A stretch of 64,000 nucleotides of DNA from Rhipidocladum racemiflorum (lineage: Eukaryota; Streptophyta; Magnoliopsida; Poales; Poaceae): the NCBI GenBank assembly GCA_036346355.1, contig CM070580.1, forward strand, positions 63,504,854 to 63,568,853. The letters run 5' to 3'. Positions 20,071 through 32,000 of the stretch are shown in pieces (position 1 is the first letter of the stretch; the number at the start of each line of letters is the position of its first letter). A program made the position numbers and the translations under genes. Under the pieces are notes generated by a model, which had not been told where the DNA came from, searched no databases, and saw nothing but the letters and a program-made list of their open reading frames with translations.

Positions 20071-23000
20071 ATGGAGGGAACAGGCGGCCGGAGCTCCGGC
20101 AAGAGCGCGGCGGGGAGGAGGGTGTCGCAGCAGGGGTTCGTCTCCTCCATGGCGCCTCTCATAGACCTGGAGAAGGTCATTTTTTTTTGCCCCGCCCTTT
20201 TTCACGCTTGCTGTTCACTCGGTTGGGATTGGGATGGATGCTGATACGTGTGGTGTGGGCGTTGTGGCTGCGCAGGCGGCGGAGATATCGCTGGAGTCGG
20301 CGACGAGCTCCAAGAGCCTGGAGAGGAGGGGGTGCGTCATGGCCAACCTCAAGTGCACCGATGCCCAGGTTGGTTAGTTTCCGTTTCTGATCATTGGGCG
20401 ATGCCTCAGGTTTGGTGCCGTCGGCCGTGGTGCTAATCTTGTTCTGGCCTTTGGTCTGCTTGTGCTGGTTGGTTGGTAGAGTAGACGGGGCTGATGGGGA
20501 AGACGCTTCTGGAGTTCCAGCCCAACAAGGGCGACGTGCTTCCTTCGCACAAGGTAAGGTTGCCCCTTTTTTCCCATTTTCATTTTATTGCTGTCTATTA
20601 TGCCACTCTGCTTAGGAATGATGAGTATGATGTGTGTGTGCTCTGATCATTTGTGGCCTTATGTATGCTGTAGAAATCGACACATGCAATTCTTGTGCCG
20701 CTTGAGTAGCGCAATCTATGAGTTATCAATGTAATGTTAATTGTGGATAGGGAATGGTGTGGTTTTTCAAATACTAGATGCGTTTTTCAAGTTCATTATT
20801 GAATCACACCACATGCTTTCTCAAGTTTGTCAAAATTGGCACTTTGTTTCTTTTGCGAGCAGTTACTGTAATTTCAATCAAGACTAGATACACATAGTTC
20901 ACTGCACAATGATACAGGAAGATTGATAAGAAAAAACTCGTATTTTACTGTGCCATTGATAATACTTGCTTATGTTTTGTTCCCATGGGCTTTTGCTACT
21001 CTAGTTTGGAACACACGATGTGGTTGCCCTGAAGCCAAATAAAGCGGACACTGGATCCACTTCTCTTGGGCAAGGTGTAGTTTATCGCTTGAAGGTACCT
21101 GGCTATCATCTTAGGGTTGTCGACTATTTAAGTCTTTGCTTCGGGAGCAGGAGTAATGATTGCAATTTGTGTTTGAACAAACAGGATTCTTCCATTACCG
21201 TTGCTTTTGATGATATTCCTGAAGATGGATTAAATAGCCCTCTCCGTCTGGAGAAGCTTGCAAATGAGGTACTACTATATTTTGCATTCATTTACAAGTT
21301 TTCAGTTTAGAATTGCACAGCTATCCAGCAATCAGCATACTTGTCGCCTAACACCTCTTTTTTTTTACTCCATATAGTCCTTCATTATTATTACTTGTGC
21401 ACCAAATCAAGCATCTTAATCCCTCTTCTAGGTTACTTACCGCAGGATGAAGGATGCACTAATACAACTTAGTAAGGCCATCCAAACAGGACCTTCTGCC
21501 AACCTTGTTCCTGTTTTATTTGGAGAGAAGCCACCTATGTGCTCCAAGGATGCCATTAAATTTAGTCCATTTAACAAGAACTTGGATGACTCGCAGGTTA
21601 CAATTTGATTTTTCTTTTGAATGTATTTAGTTCTTGCTAGTTGCAGCATTACATTCCATTTGAATTCTCATCCACACAATGTGATGAGGTCATATGCAAT
21701 TGGGACTTAGAGATGTTCACTAGAGCGGTAGGATTTACTATCGAATTTGTTAGAGTTACTGTCCTGTTCTGGACCTCTGGTGTTAGCTCTCAAACATTTA
21801 ATACATTACATGAAGTGAATCATATTTGAGGTGATGGTTTGGTTATTTATTATGGGAAAAAAGGTTCGTTTTACATAATCAATATTTTGGTGAACACTGC
21901 AAAAGTTTTTCTTTTTCTTTTTTGAGGCGGCAAAACCGCAGAATGTAGACCCACAACTTTCAAAAGGGACTCAATTTGCAACTCCAGGATGGGTAGCATT
22001 AATGTTGCCATGTCAAAAGATGGCAATGCCAGAGTTAATTGTGTTGCTTCTATTAGGTCTAACACCAAAGGTTAAGCTGTTAGTGACTAGGTAGAGATTT
22101 TGAAGTATTTAAATACCTGGATGGTAACACCATCATGTGCAATGGCCTATCTAATGCGTCTGTGATTGGCAAAATGGATAACTAAACTAAACATATTTTC
22201 TTAGGAAGTTTGTATTAAGAGGCATACTCATGAAGCAGTGACAGGTCAGTCTGCTTCTCAGTTCCCATGCTAACATAAAACATTCATATGTGAGAACTCG
22301 GCATGACAACTCCTTTTCTTTTTTCGCACCTGAAGGAATGTTGGAGTATTACTATTAACTTACTAAGTACCGGAAGAAAAAAAAAACTAACATCTGTTGA
22401 CTGGTCCATTACTTCTATAGACATTCATTGTTGCTTCGTGAAGTTTTAAGAAAATTATAGAACATCAAAGAGTATGTGGCATCAGCCTACAAGTGGATGT
22501 TCCATCGCTTTTGGCATTATGCACACATCTGCTGATGCCATCATCAATGGCATTTCACCCTCTTACCTGTAAATACTGGTAGGGCAGACCTTATATCTAA
22601 GTTGCAGTAGTCTAGGTCGGTAATACCACTGTTGATGATGTTGGCTAACACCAGCTATGCTGGTGGTGGTGTTTTGGGTCCATTTTTTAAATGAAGTTTT
22701 GTGAAGGTCCTTGTTTAGAATTTATATTAGAAATTATTTGTTTAATAAGAAATTCAGAGAAGTTGCAATTGATGTTTTGTAGTGTTCTTTTATTTACTAC
22801 ATGCCTCTACTTTTTGTACACTCGTCTTCATATATCACTATCAATAAGCATTCAAAATGAAATAATCTATTTTAGTAGTAGGCACCTAAAGTCAATAGTT
22901 CTACAGAATGCTTTTCAACAAGTACAGATTATATATATAAAAAAACACGCCTTTCTTCTGTAGAAAGATGCTATCTCGAAGGCCCTCAGATCAAGGGATG

Positions 23001-26000
23001 TTTTCTTGCTTCATGGACCTCCTGGAACTGGGAAGACAACAACCGTCATTGAGATAATATTGCAGCAGGTCAAGCGTGGATTGAAGATTCTTGCTTGTGC
23101 TGCCTCCAACATTGCTGTGGATAACATTGTTGAGCGACTATCCCAGTACAGGTTGCTAAAAAAGTTGCGAAACATACTCCCTTTGTTGATTTTTATAAGG
23201 CACCCACGCAATTCGAGATTCAAAGTTCATAAACTTCGATCAACAGTTAGTCCAATAATATATAGATCTTGTGACACAAAAGTGATACTGTTGGATTCCT
23301 ATTTGAAAGCACTTTCTTATTATTATGATTTTGTAGCTATGAACAAAGTAGTGTAAAGGAAATCAATGGTTAAAATTCAACTTTGGAGACCGCACCAAGT
23401 CAAACCACACCTTATAAAAATCCATGGAGGGAGTATCTTTTTTGCTTGAATCTTTCTTTCCATGGTTTTTGTGCAAAATGTTACAACTATATATGTACCC
23501 ATTTTAGAAAAGATGGATTCTGATGACCTAATTATCTGAACCACCCAGTAACTGAAACAATATTTGTTATTTTTTTTCTCTTTGTTTCACCAATTTTCTC
23601 ATTGTGAAATGGTGTTATTGACCTTTTGGTAGAGTAAAATTGGTGAGGTTAGGCCATCCTGCTCGTTTACTACCCCAAGTGCTGGACAGTGCTCTTGATG
23701 CACAGGTATAACTCTGCTTTCAGTGGTTTAATTTGCTTCTGTACGGGGGAATTAGGACATGAAGATGTACGTAGTTTTCTTTGCTTAAATGTTTCATAAG
23801 TGGTGCTTTGGCTCTCTTTTAACTTTAATCCTTATCCAAATGCATAGTTAAGTGTGCCATCCTTTGCCTTTATGTGAGATTTTATGGGAATTCATATAAT
23901 GACCTCTATTGTTCTAAAACAAATACAATGTGTTCTATTTGTTTTATTCAGCCATGCAACTCAAGTAAGCATTTTATATTTCATTTTGGATCGTTTCTCC
24001 TATTTGCTTATGCTTTGCAAGACAATGCCTTTTTTCCTACCGTAAAGAAAGGAATTGATCCTAGATTATCCAATAATTTTTGTTATCAACTGTATAGGCA
24101 TCTTAATTGATCAATTTTTCTCACTAAAAATGCTATATGAGCAATTTAAAATGAGCAAGACATTTTTTATGATGTGTTATTGGCAGTTGTATTGTATGTG
24201 ATACCTTCATGTGTCCATATGACCTTGCGATGGTTAGCCTGCTTACTTAATCTTTTGGAACCAGGTTCTGCGAGCAGATAATAGCAGCTTGGCAGGAGAC
24301 ATTCGCAAGGAAATGAAGGTATTCCCAATTCTCACGTTATATTCTTTTGACATGTCTACCCAAATCTGTGAAGGAACCATCTAATGAGACTGAGAAAGCT
24401 GTTCTATTTAGATAGTACTAATGTCTAATGACACTTGCAGTTTCAATTATTTTATTCTCTGTAGTCAGATATTTCTTGATATGTTCTCTTTCTTCTGTTA
24501 GGTACTTAATAGCAAACTGCTGAAAGCTAAAGATAGGAACACAAAAAGGGACATTAGGAAAGAGCTCAGAACCCTTGCCAAAGAGGAGCGAAAACGACAG
24601 CAGCTTGCAGTGACTGATGTTATAAAAAATGCAGATGTTGTACTGACGACTTTGACTGGTGCATCTTCCAAAAAGATAAATGGCATTACATTCGATTTGG
24701 TCATTATTGATGAAGCTGCTCAGGCACTCGAGGTGGCATGTTGGATAGCCTTGTTGAAAGTAAGTTTTAACTTACAATAATGAGAAAAAGTTGAGATAAC
24801 TACATGATTTCCTTGAAAAGAGGGCTAATTATTGCATGGCTAAACAGAGTTAGATATGTTTGAGCAGGTTTTTTTGTATGGGTGTATTGTAGTGCATTGA
24901 TATGATAAACTATGTAAGGATGTAATGTGAATCTACTGTAATCATCATACATATGACTTACTGGACAAATCCTAAGAAACATAGTTTTCACTTCACATTT
25001 AGCATATAATTACAGCATCCCGCTACTGGTGGTTGATTAGTTTTAGGCTTCTGAAATGATGCTAGCTGTTACGAACAGACTCGGCACGAGTTCGTTCGTA
25101 AGCACGGGTTCCCGGCCGTAGGCCGGGTCGTAAGCTACTCGACGAGGAACTCGTCGTGGCAGCGTACGCCTTAGGGTTGGCTGTTTTCGGAGCCACCGCC
25201 TGGATTAGAGTTTGTGGCAAAACTAAGCATGCCTTTTCCCTTGAGTCTATTCCCTTTATATAACCGTTTTATCCTTCCTATTTGGAAGGTACAAATAGGA
25301 TCCTAACAACATGGATACTTATCTAATCATATCTCTTATCTAATTATATCTCTTATGATAAGGATAGGAACAATCAATCTAAATATGGAAATTGCTAATG
25401 ACCTTGATCAGCGCCTCTTTCCTTATTCCTCGCTGTGATCCCGCTGTTTGCTCCTCCTCGCTCGGCCTCATGCGCCTAGTAAATACCCTATCCAACCCTT
25501 GGGCCATAACATTACTCCCCCCTGAAGATGAAGCTTGTCCTCAAGCTTGAAGTCCGGGTAGGATCGGCGTAGCGCGATTGCATCCATCCAAGTGGCCTCT
25601 TCCGCACTCTGGTCCAATGAACTAAGAATCGCTGCTTGCCTTCCATAAAGCGTTGGCGCAGGATGGAGTAAGGTTCAGTTGCCCAGGCTCGGTGTTGGAG
25701 TCACCTCGGATGGTAAAGGCATAATATCTCGGTGGAGTGCCCTTGAAAGGTTTAAGCAATGAAACATGGAAAACATTGTGAATCCTCGGACGATTCAGCA
25801 TTGCAAAGCGGTAGGCCACTGCTCCCACCCGACTGATGACCCGGAATGGTCCATAGAACCTAGGTGAGAATTTGGATGAAACAAGAGGTCCTTTAGCTGA
25901 AATCTAGCGGTGCTTTTGCAACTTAAGCCACACCCATGAGTTCACTTCAAATATCACGTCCCTGTGATGACCATCATACTGCTGCTTCATGCGGTTTTGG

Positions 26001-29000
26001 GCTTGTACCAGCTGATCCTTGGCCTGTTGAAGTAGGGCGTCCCTGTCAACTAGTGCACAGTCCACCGAGTCGATGCTCGTTGCTCCTTCTTTGATACGGC
26101 ATCAAGGGTGGGGTAATCGGCCGTAAACCAACTCAAAAGGTGTCAAGCGGTGTCTTTGAATGGAAAGAAGTATTGTAGCAATACTCGCCCATGGAACCCA
26201 TTGTGCCTGTGTTAATCGATTTGAAGAGATCGGACAAGCGGAGATACATCTCGATGGTCAGGTTCACCACTACTGTCATCGTCTGATCGGGATGATATGC
26301 GGTGGACATCAATAGAGCCGTACATCGCTGCGTTTAAACAATCCTTGCCAAAAGCACTAAGGAACACTGGATCTCGATCGACACAATGGATTCGAGGATC
26401 CCATGAAGACGGACCACATAATCAAAGAAGAGACGAGCCACGGTGGGTGCAGTGGCCGGACGCTTGAAAGGCACAAAATGAGCATATTTAGACAGACGAT
26501 CCACCACCACTAACAGAGCGGTCTTGCCTTGTGACTTGGGAAGATCAGTGATGAAATCCATTGAGACATCAGCCCATACTTGGTGTGGAATCGGCAGGGG
26601 TTGAAGCAGTCCTGCTGGAGCCATGGTACTGGACTTGTGTTGTTGACAGATTGTGCAGCGCGACACATAATTCTCCACTGAAGTCCTTTGATGCTCCCAC
26701 CAATACCTTGCTTTGAGGCGATGTAGAGTCTTCTGACTCCCTTCGTGCGTCAGGTCATGGATGGATGCAATGATCGGCTCCACCAATACCGACTTAGTTG
26801 GCAAGAACAACCTGTTGTTGCGGTATAACAGCCCTTCCCGGACCTCCCGCGGTGGTATCCCTTGTGCGTCTTGTCTCGCTCCGGCTTTGTTGGATGCGGG
26901 CCTGGCTCGCCGGATCGTAGAAGACATCCAACCACTGAGCCCGAGTCACGTCAACTGGTGTGGAGACGGCGGCGCAGTGGAGTTGATCAGAATGGACGCG
27001 AGACAGCGTCGGCGGCTGGTTATGTTTTCGGTTTATACTCCACTGGAAGTCAAAGCCCATTAACTTGCTTAACCAGTGTTGTTGAGGAGGTGTAATGAGG
27101 GCCTGTTCCAATAGGAATTTGAGACTGCCATGATCGGTGCGGACGACGAAAGGGTGACCCCATAAATATGGTCGCCAATGCCGGATCGCCTTGGACAGCC
27201 CGATGAGTTCCCTCTCGTATGCAGCCAACTTTATGTGACGGTCGGCGAGGCGACGGCTGAAATAAGCGATGGGATGGCCACTCTGTTGAAGAACCGCACC
27301 GATCCCTGTGCCAGAGGCGTCGCATTCAACAACAAATGGGGCTAGGGATGTGATCGGATCGGATACGATCGAATATCGTCCTATTCATATCCGTATCCGT
27401 ATTTTTTATCGAATACAGAATCGAATACGAATAGTGTCGAATACAGAATCGAATACGAATAATACAGGATAATATCGATTCTGAATCTGGTCGAATACGG
27501 ATCGGAATCAACATGGATACGAATAATATTAGTCGGATATTTTAAAATCCAATTCCAGTTTTTTTCCAAAATCGGTCCAAATTTAAATTTAAAATTCCAA
27601 AAGAAATATATTTGTATGTCTTTTTTGCCTTTTATCCCTAGCTTGTCATACATGTGACTCTGTGAGTAACAATGTACCCCATTGCAATAATTGAACCAAA
27701 TGATTTGCGGTGGCATATCTTCTTTGAATCCTAGGTAGCCCTCTGAAACGCCACTTGCCAATTTCTCGTACCACCTTTACCCAAATATCTCCAAATTAGC
27801 ATCTAGCACACATGAACACATTATATCTTGTCATCCAATGCACTTGATCCTACAAAGCGATGAAACATGTTAAATTGTTAATATGTTATTCAAAGCGTGC
27901 TATTCGGATAATATCCGTATGTCATATTCGGATATTATCCGAACAAAAACTCGGATATTCCGTATCCATCGGATAATCAGTGTTCCATATCCGTATCCGT
28001 ATCCATGTAAATTATCTGTATCCATATCCTTATCCGAGAAATCAACTGGATATCTGTGAAACTATCCAAATCATCATCCAAATCAATTCGGTCGGTCGGT
28101 CGGTCGGAAAATATCCGTACCAGTTCCATCCCTAAATGGGGCCGTAAAATCTGGCATCTGGAGAACAGGTGCAGACACCAACACCTTCTTGAGGTGAATG
28201 AAAGCCTCTTGTGCCGCAGGTGTCCAAGTGAAACTGTTCTTCCGCAACAAGGCCGTAAGAGGTTCGGCGATGGTAGCATAATCTTGGATGAACCTTCGGT
28301 AGTACCTGGTCAAACCTAAGAAACCCCTTAATGCTGAAACTGTAGTGGGGCAAGGCCAAGCAGTGACGGCTTGCAATTTCTCCGGATCTGCTGCGACCCC
28401 ATTGTGAGATATGAGATGACCCAAATATCCCACTTGTTCTTGAGCAAAAGCACACTTGGACTCTTTGAGATATAACCGATGTCTGCAGCTGTGATTGCAC
28501 AAAGATGCAGATGCTCCTTGTGGACCTCAATCGTGGGGTTGTATATCAAGATGTCATCAAAAATACAAGGACCAATTTCCGTAAGAACTCCTGGAGAACC
28601 TCATTCATGAGAGCTTGGAACGTCGACGGTGCGTTGGACAGGCCAAACGACATGACCAGAATTCATAATGACCATGATGAGTGCGAAAAGCCGTCTTGGC
28701 AATGTCCTCGCTCCCTCATACGAACTTGATGATATCGACGGAGATCCAATTTAGTGAAGAAACGAGCCCCTTGAAGCTCATCAAGCAGCTCTTCCACCAC
28801 TGGAATAGGAAATTTGTCTTTGATTGTGCGCATGTTGAGTGCACGGTAATCCACACAAAACCGCCAAGTCCCATCCGCCTTTTTAACCAACAAGACAGGA
28901 GAAGAAAATGGGGAGCGACTTGGCCGAATGATGCCTTGTTTAAGCATGGCTTCACATTGAGCTTCAATTTCATCCTTCAGCGATAAGGATATCTGTAAGG

Positions 29001-32000
29001 CCGGACTACCACGGGATCAGTGCCTTCCGGTAGTGTGATTCGATGATCACACCATCTAGTTGGTGGTAATCCTGTTGGTTCCGTAAAGACATCTTGATAC
29101 TCTACTAACAGCCCTTGGATAGCCTTTGTTTCTTCCAACTGAGCATTCATCAGACGGGATTTGCGTGGCGACTGTAACCCCTGCAGCCTAACCCCTGCGC
29201 CGGGTGGACCGAAACTCATAGAGAGTTCTTCAAAGTTCCATTGAATATGTCCTAGAGTTCTCAACCATTGTACTCCCAAAATGAGGTCAAACCCCTCAAT
29301 GGGAAGCACAATGAAAGGAGCTTCAAACTCATGGTCCTGGATGGTAAAAGTCACACCTGGGACCGAGCCAAGACAAGGTAAATGGGATCCTCCCGCAACC
29401 CGGACCTGTTGGTGTGTACTTTGGACTTGTTTCCATCCTCCCTGTCGGGCAGTGTATGTACTCATAAAGTTGTGAGTACTTCCACTGTCGATGAGGCCTA
29501 GCCAGCGTCTTCCTTCCAAGTATAACAGTACTTGCATTGTGTTTCCATGCTTCGGTCCAAGCGCAGCAATCATGGACAATGATACCTCTGTTTCCTGTAA
29601 TAGTGGATCATTTTCTTCAGCCTCCTCTTCTTCCTCATCGTCCACCTCCAAATGGAACAATCGTTTGCAACGATGTCCCCGAGTGTACACCTCATCACAG
29701 TTGTAACATAGGCCTTTCGCTCGCCGTTCCGCCAATTGATCCGCTGTTAGGCGCACTCTCTGTGGCGCCGAAGCCACACTGCTCTGTGTACTAACAGCCG
29801 GGGCTGCCTTGCTGGCGTTGGACTGCACTCCACTGCCCTGAGAGAATTTTCCGGCCGTTCTTGTCCCTGGTGCTCCAAACGATTGCCCCACAGCTGCAGT
29901 TCCTCCTGTTGGTATGGGTGGCAGCGAGCTTGCCGGTGTATAGGACTGCGTGTACAAGCCAAATCCTGGACCACGGCTCGACCCGCGCCTAGCACCCGAC
30001 CATCCTTCGATGGCCTCTGCAATCCATGCTGACTTCCTCGCCTCAGCTTGCCTTGCCAACCCAATTGCCTCTGCTAGATCTCGAGGACGATCACGGTGAA
30101 CTTCCCCGCTTAATGCCCCCGATAACCCGGCCATGAAGGTCTCTACTTGATCCATCCTTCGTAATCTCGTGGTACGGGCGAGGAGTCTTTGGAACTCACG
30201 CGCGTATTCATCCACGCCTTGTGCCCCTTGCTTGAGATTTACCAGATCGCCCAATGGTCCAACACTCATCTGTCGAGTGAAACGCTGTGTGAAAGCTTCT
30301 GAAAAATCTGCCCAATCAATCCATGGCTCCTCCCTCTGCCAATTGTCTAATACTTCTTGAGCCTCGCCCGCTAGATGCAGGCCTACGATCTCAACGTACT
30401 CCTCTTCCGGAATGCGGTGAACCCGGAAGAAACGTTCGCATCGCCTTAGCCATCCAAGCGGGTCGGACTGGCCATCATAGTCCGGCAGATCGAACCGTGG
30501 GGGTCTGGGCGTCCACCTATGGTCGCCATCTTCTTCCCCTCTTCCAGCGCCGCGTCTCCTTCCACGTTCGGGCTCCTCCCGCTCTCGCCATGGATCTGGC
30601 CGCCCGTTCCGCCGTGGAAGATGGCTGGTGTGGGTGCCGATCGCAAAGATTGCCAGCTTCGTCCTCCCGTTCCCGCCATGGATCCGTTCGCCCGTTCCGC
30701 CGCGGAAGATGGCTGGCGTGGGTGCCGACGACAGCAATGCCAGCTTCGTCTGTCTCCAACGCTCCCCCATGGGCGAGGGTTTCAGCAGCAGCAGTTCCCT
30801 TCCCTTTCAAAATCTTCATTATCTCTCCCAAGGTTTCCTTCATCTCTCGCATCTGCTTTCAACCGCAACGCGATCCTCCAATGAAGTCGCCATGGCACCA
30901 GGAACACACGGCTCTGATACCAAATTGTTACGCAATGGACTCGCACGAGTTCGCTCAGAAGACGAGTTCCCTGGCCAGAGGTCGTCGTAGCTACTCGACG
31001 AGGAACTCGTCGTGGCAGCGTACGCCTTAGGGTTGGCTGTTTTCGGAGCCACCGCCTGGATTAGAGTTTGTGGCAAAACTAAGCATGCCTTTTCCCTTGA
31101 GTCTATTCCCTTTATATAACCGTTTTATCCTTCCTATTTGGAAGGTACAGATAGGATCCTAACAACATGGATACTTATCTAATCATATCTCTTATCTAAT
31201 TATATCTCTTATGATAAGGATAGGAACAATCAATCTAAATATGGAAATTGCTAACAGCCTTGATCCGGCGCCTCTTTCCTTATTCCTGCCTGTGATCCTG
31301 CGCTGCTCCTCCCTGCTCTGGCCTCATGCGCCTAGTAAATACCCTATCCAACCCTTGGGCCATAACACTAGCGGACAATGCTATCACTTATGTGATTGCT
31401 TTTGTGTTTGACATGAGTTGGCATGCACAATGCTCTGGCTGAAATGGTCACTGTGCTGTTGTTATTAGGGTTGCATTTCTGTTTTGGAGCTTCTCATTTT
31501 AATTTTATGTTTTGGCATTCAGGGGCCAAGGTGCGTGCTTGCGGGAGACCACCTTCAACTTCCTCCAACAATCCAAAGTGTTGAGGCTGAGAAGAAGGGG
31601 ATGGGAAAGACACTCTTTGAACGCCTTACTGAAGCTTATGGAGAGGAAATCACATCCATGCTTACTATCCAGTACAGAATGCACGAGCTCATTATGAATT
31701 GGTCATCTAAAGAACTTTACAATAATAAGGTGCACTTTCCCTTGTGCTATTATGCTACTTGTTAGGTAACTGCATTGCGATTTTTCTTTAGACTATGATT
31801 TTCCTCATGTTGTTATTTCCTTAATTCTTCTACTCAGATCAAAGCACATTCCAGTGTTGCTGGGCATACGCTCTATGATCTCGAAGAAGTGAAAAGATCT
31901 TCTTCAACAGAACCAACTATTATACTCATTGACACGACAGGGTCAGTACTCCCTGGTGCTTCCCCCTCCATGGCTTGTTGAAAGTATATGTGACAAGTTG

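Larger units (their letters stand above)
25067..31367 (-). mobile_element. Complete Reina-like Ty3/gypsy LTR retrotransposon in helicase intron 10
   Basis: LTRs 25067-25511 (3' LTR) and 30926-31367 (5' LTR) begin TGTTA and end TAACA. A 5-bp duplication ctagc flanks the element (25062-25066, 31368-31372). The primer-binding site (minus strand tggtatcagagc, 30922-30911), complementary to initiator tRNA-Met, lies just inside the 5' LTR. A purine tract (minus strand aggggggagtaa, about 25523-25512) precedes the 3' LTR. Without the nested hAT the element is about 5.5 kb. Its size and integrase text (GLLQPLPIPHQVWADVSMDF) suggest the Reina chromovirus lineage; this lineage call is inference. It is antisense to the helicase. 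Confidence 0.93.

Noticed and set aside
23006..23356. Helicase exon 7 extended through the open frame to 23356
   Set aside because: The exon ends at a GT donor after 23151. The downstream text does not match helicases, and exon 8 at 23633 completes the split Arg codon.
28977..30770. A 597-codon minus-strand frame as a possible host gene
   Set aside because: It contains a CCHC knuckle, a retropepsin motif and the start of RT between two LTRs, so it is retroelement gag-protease.
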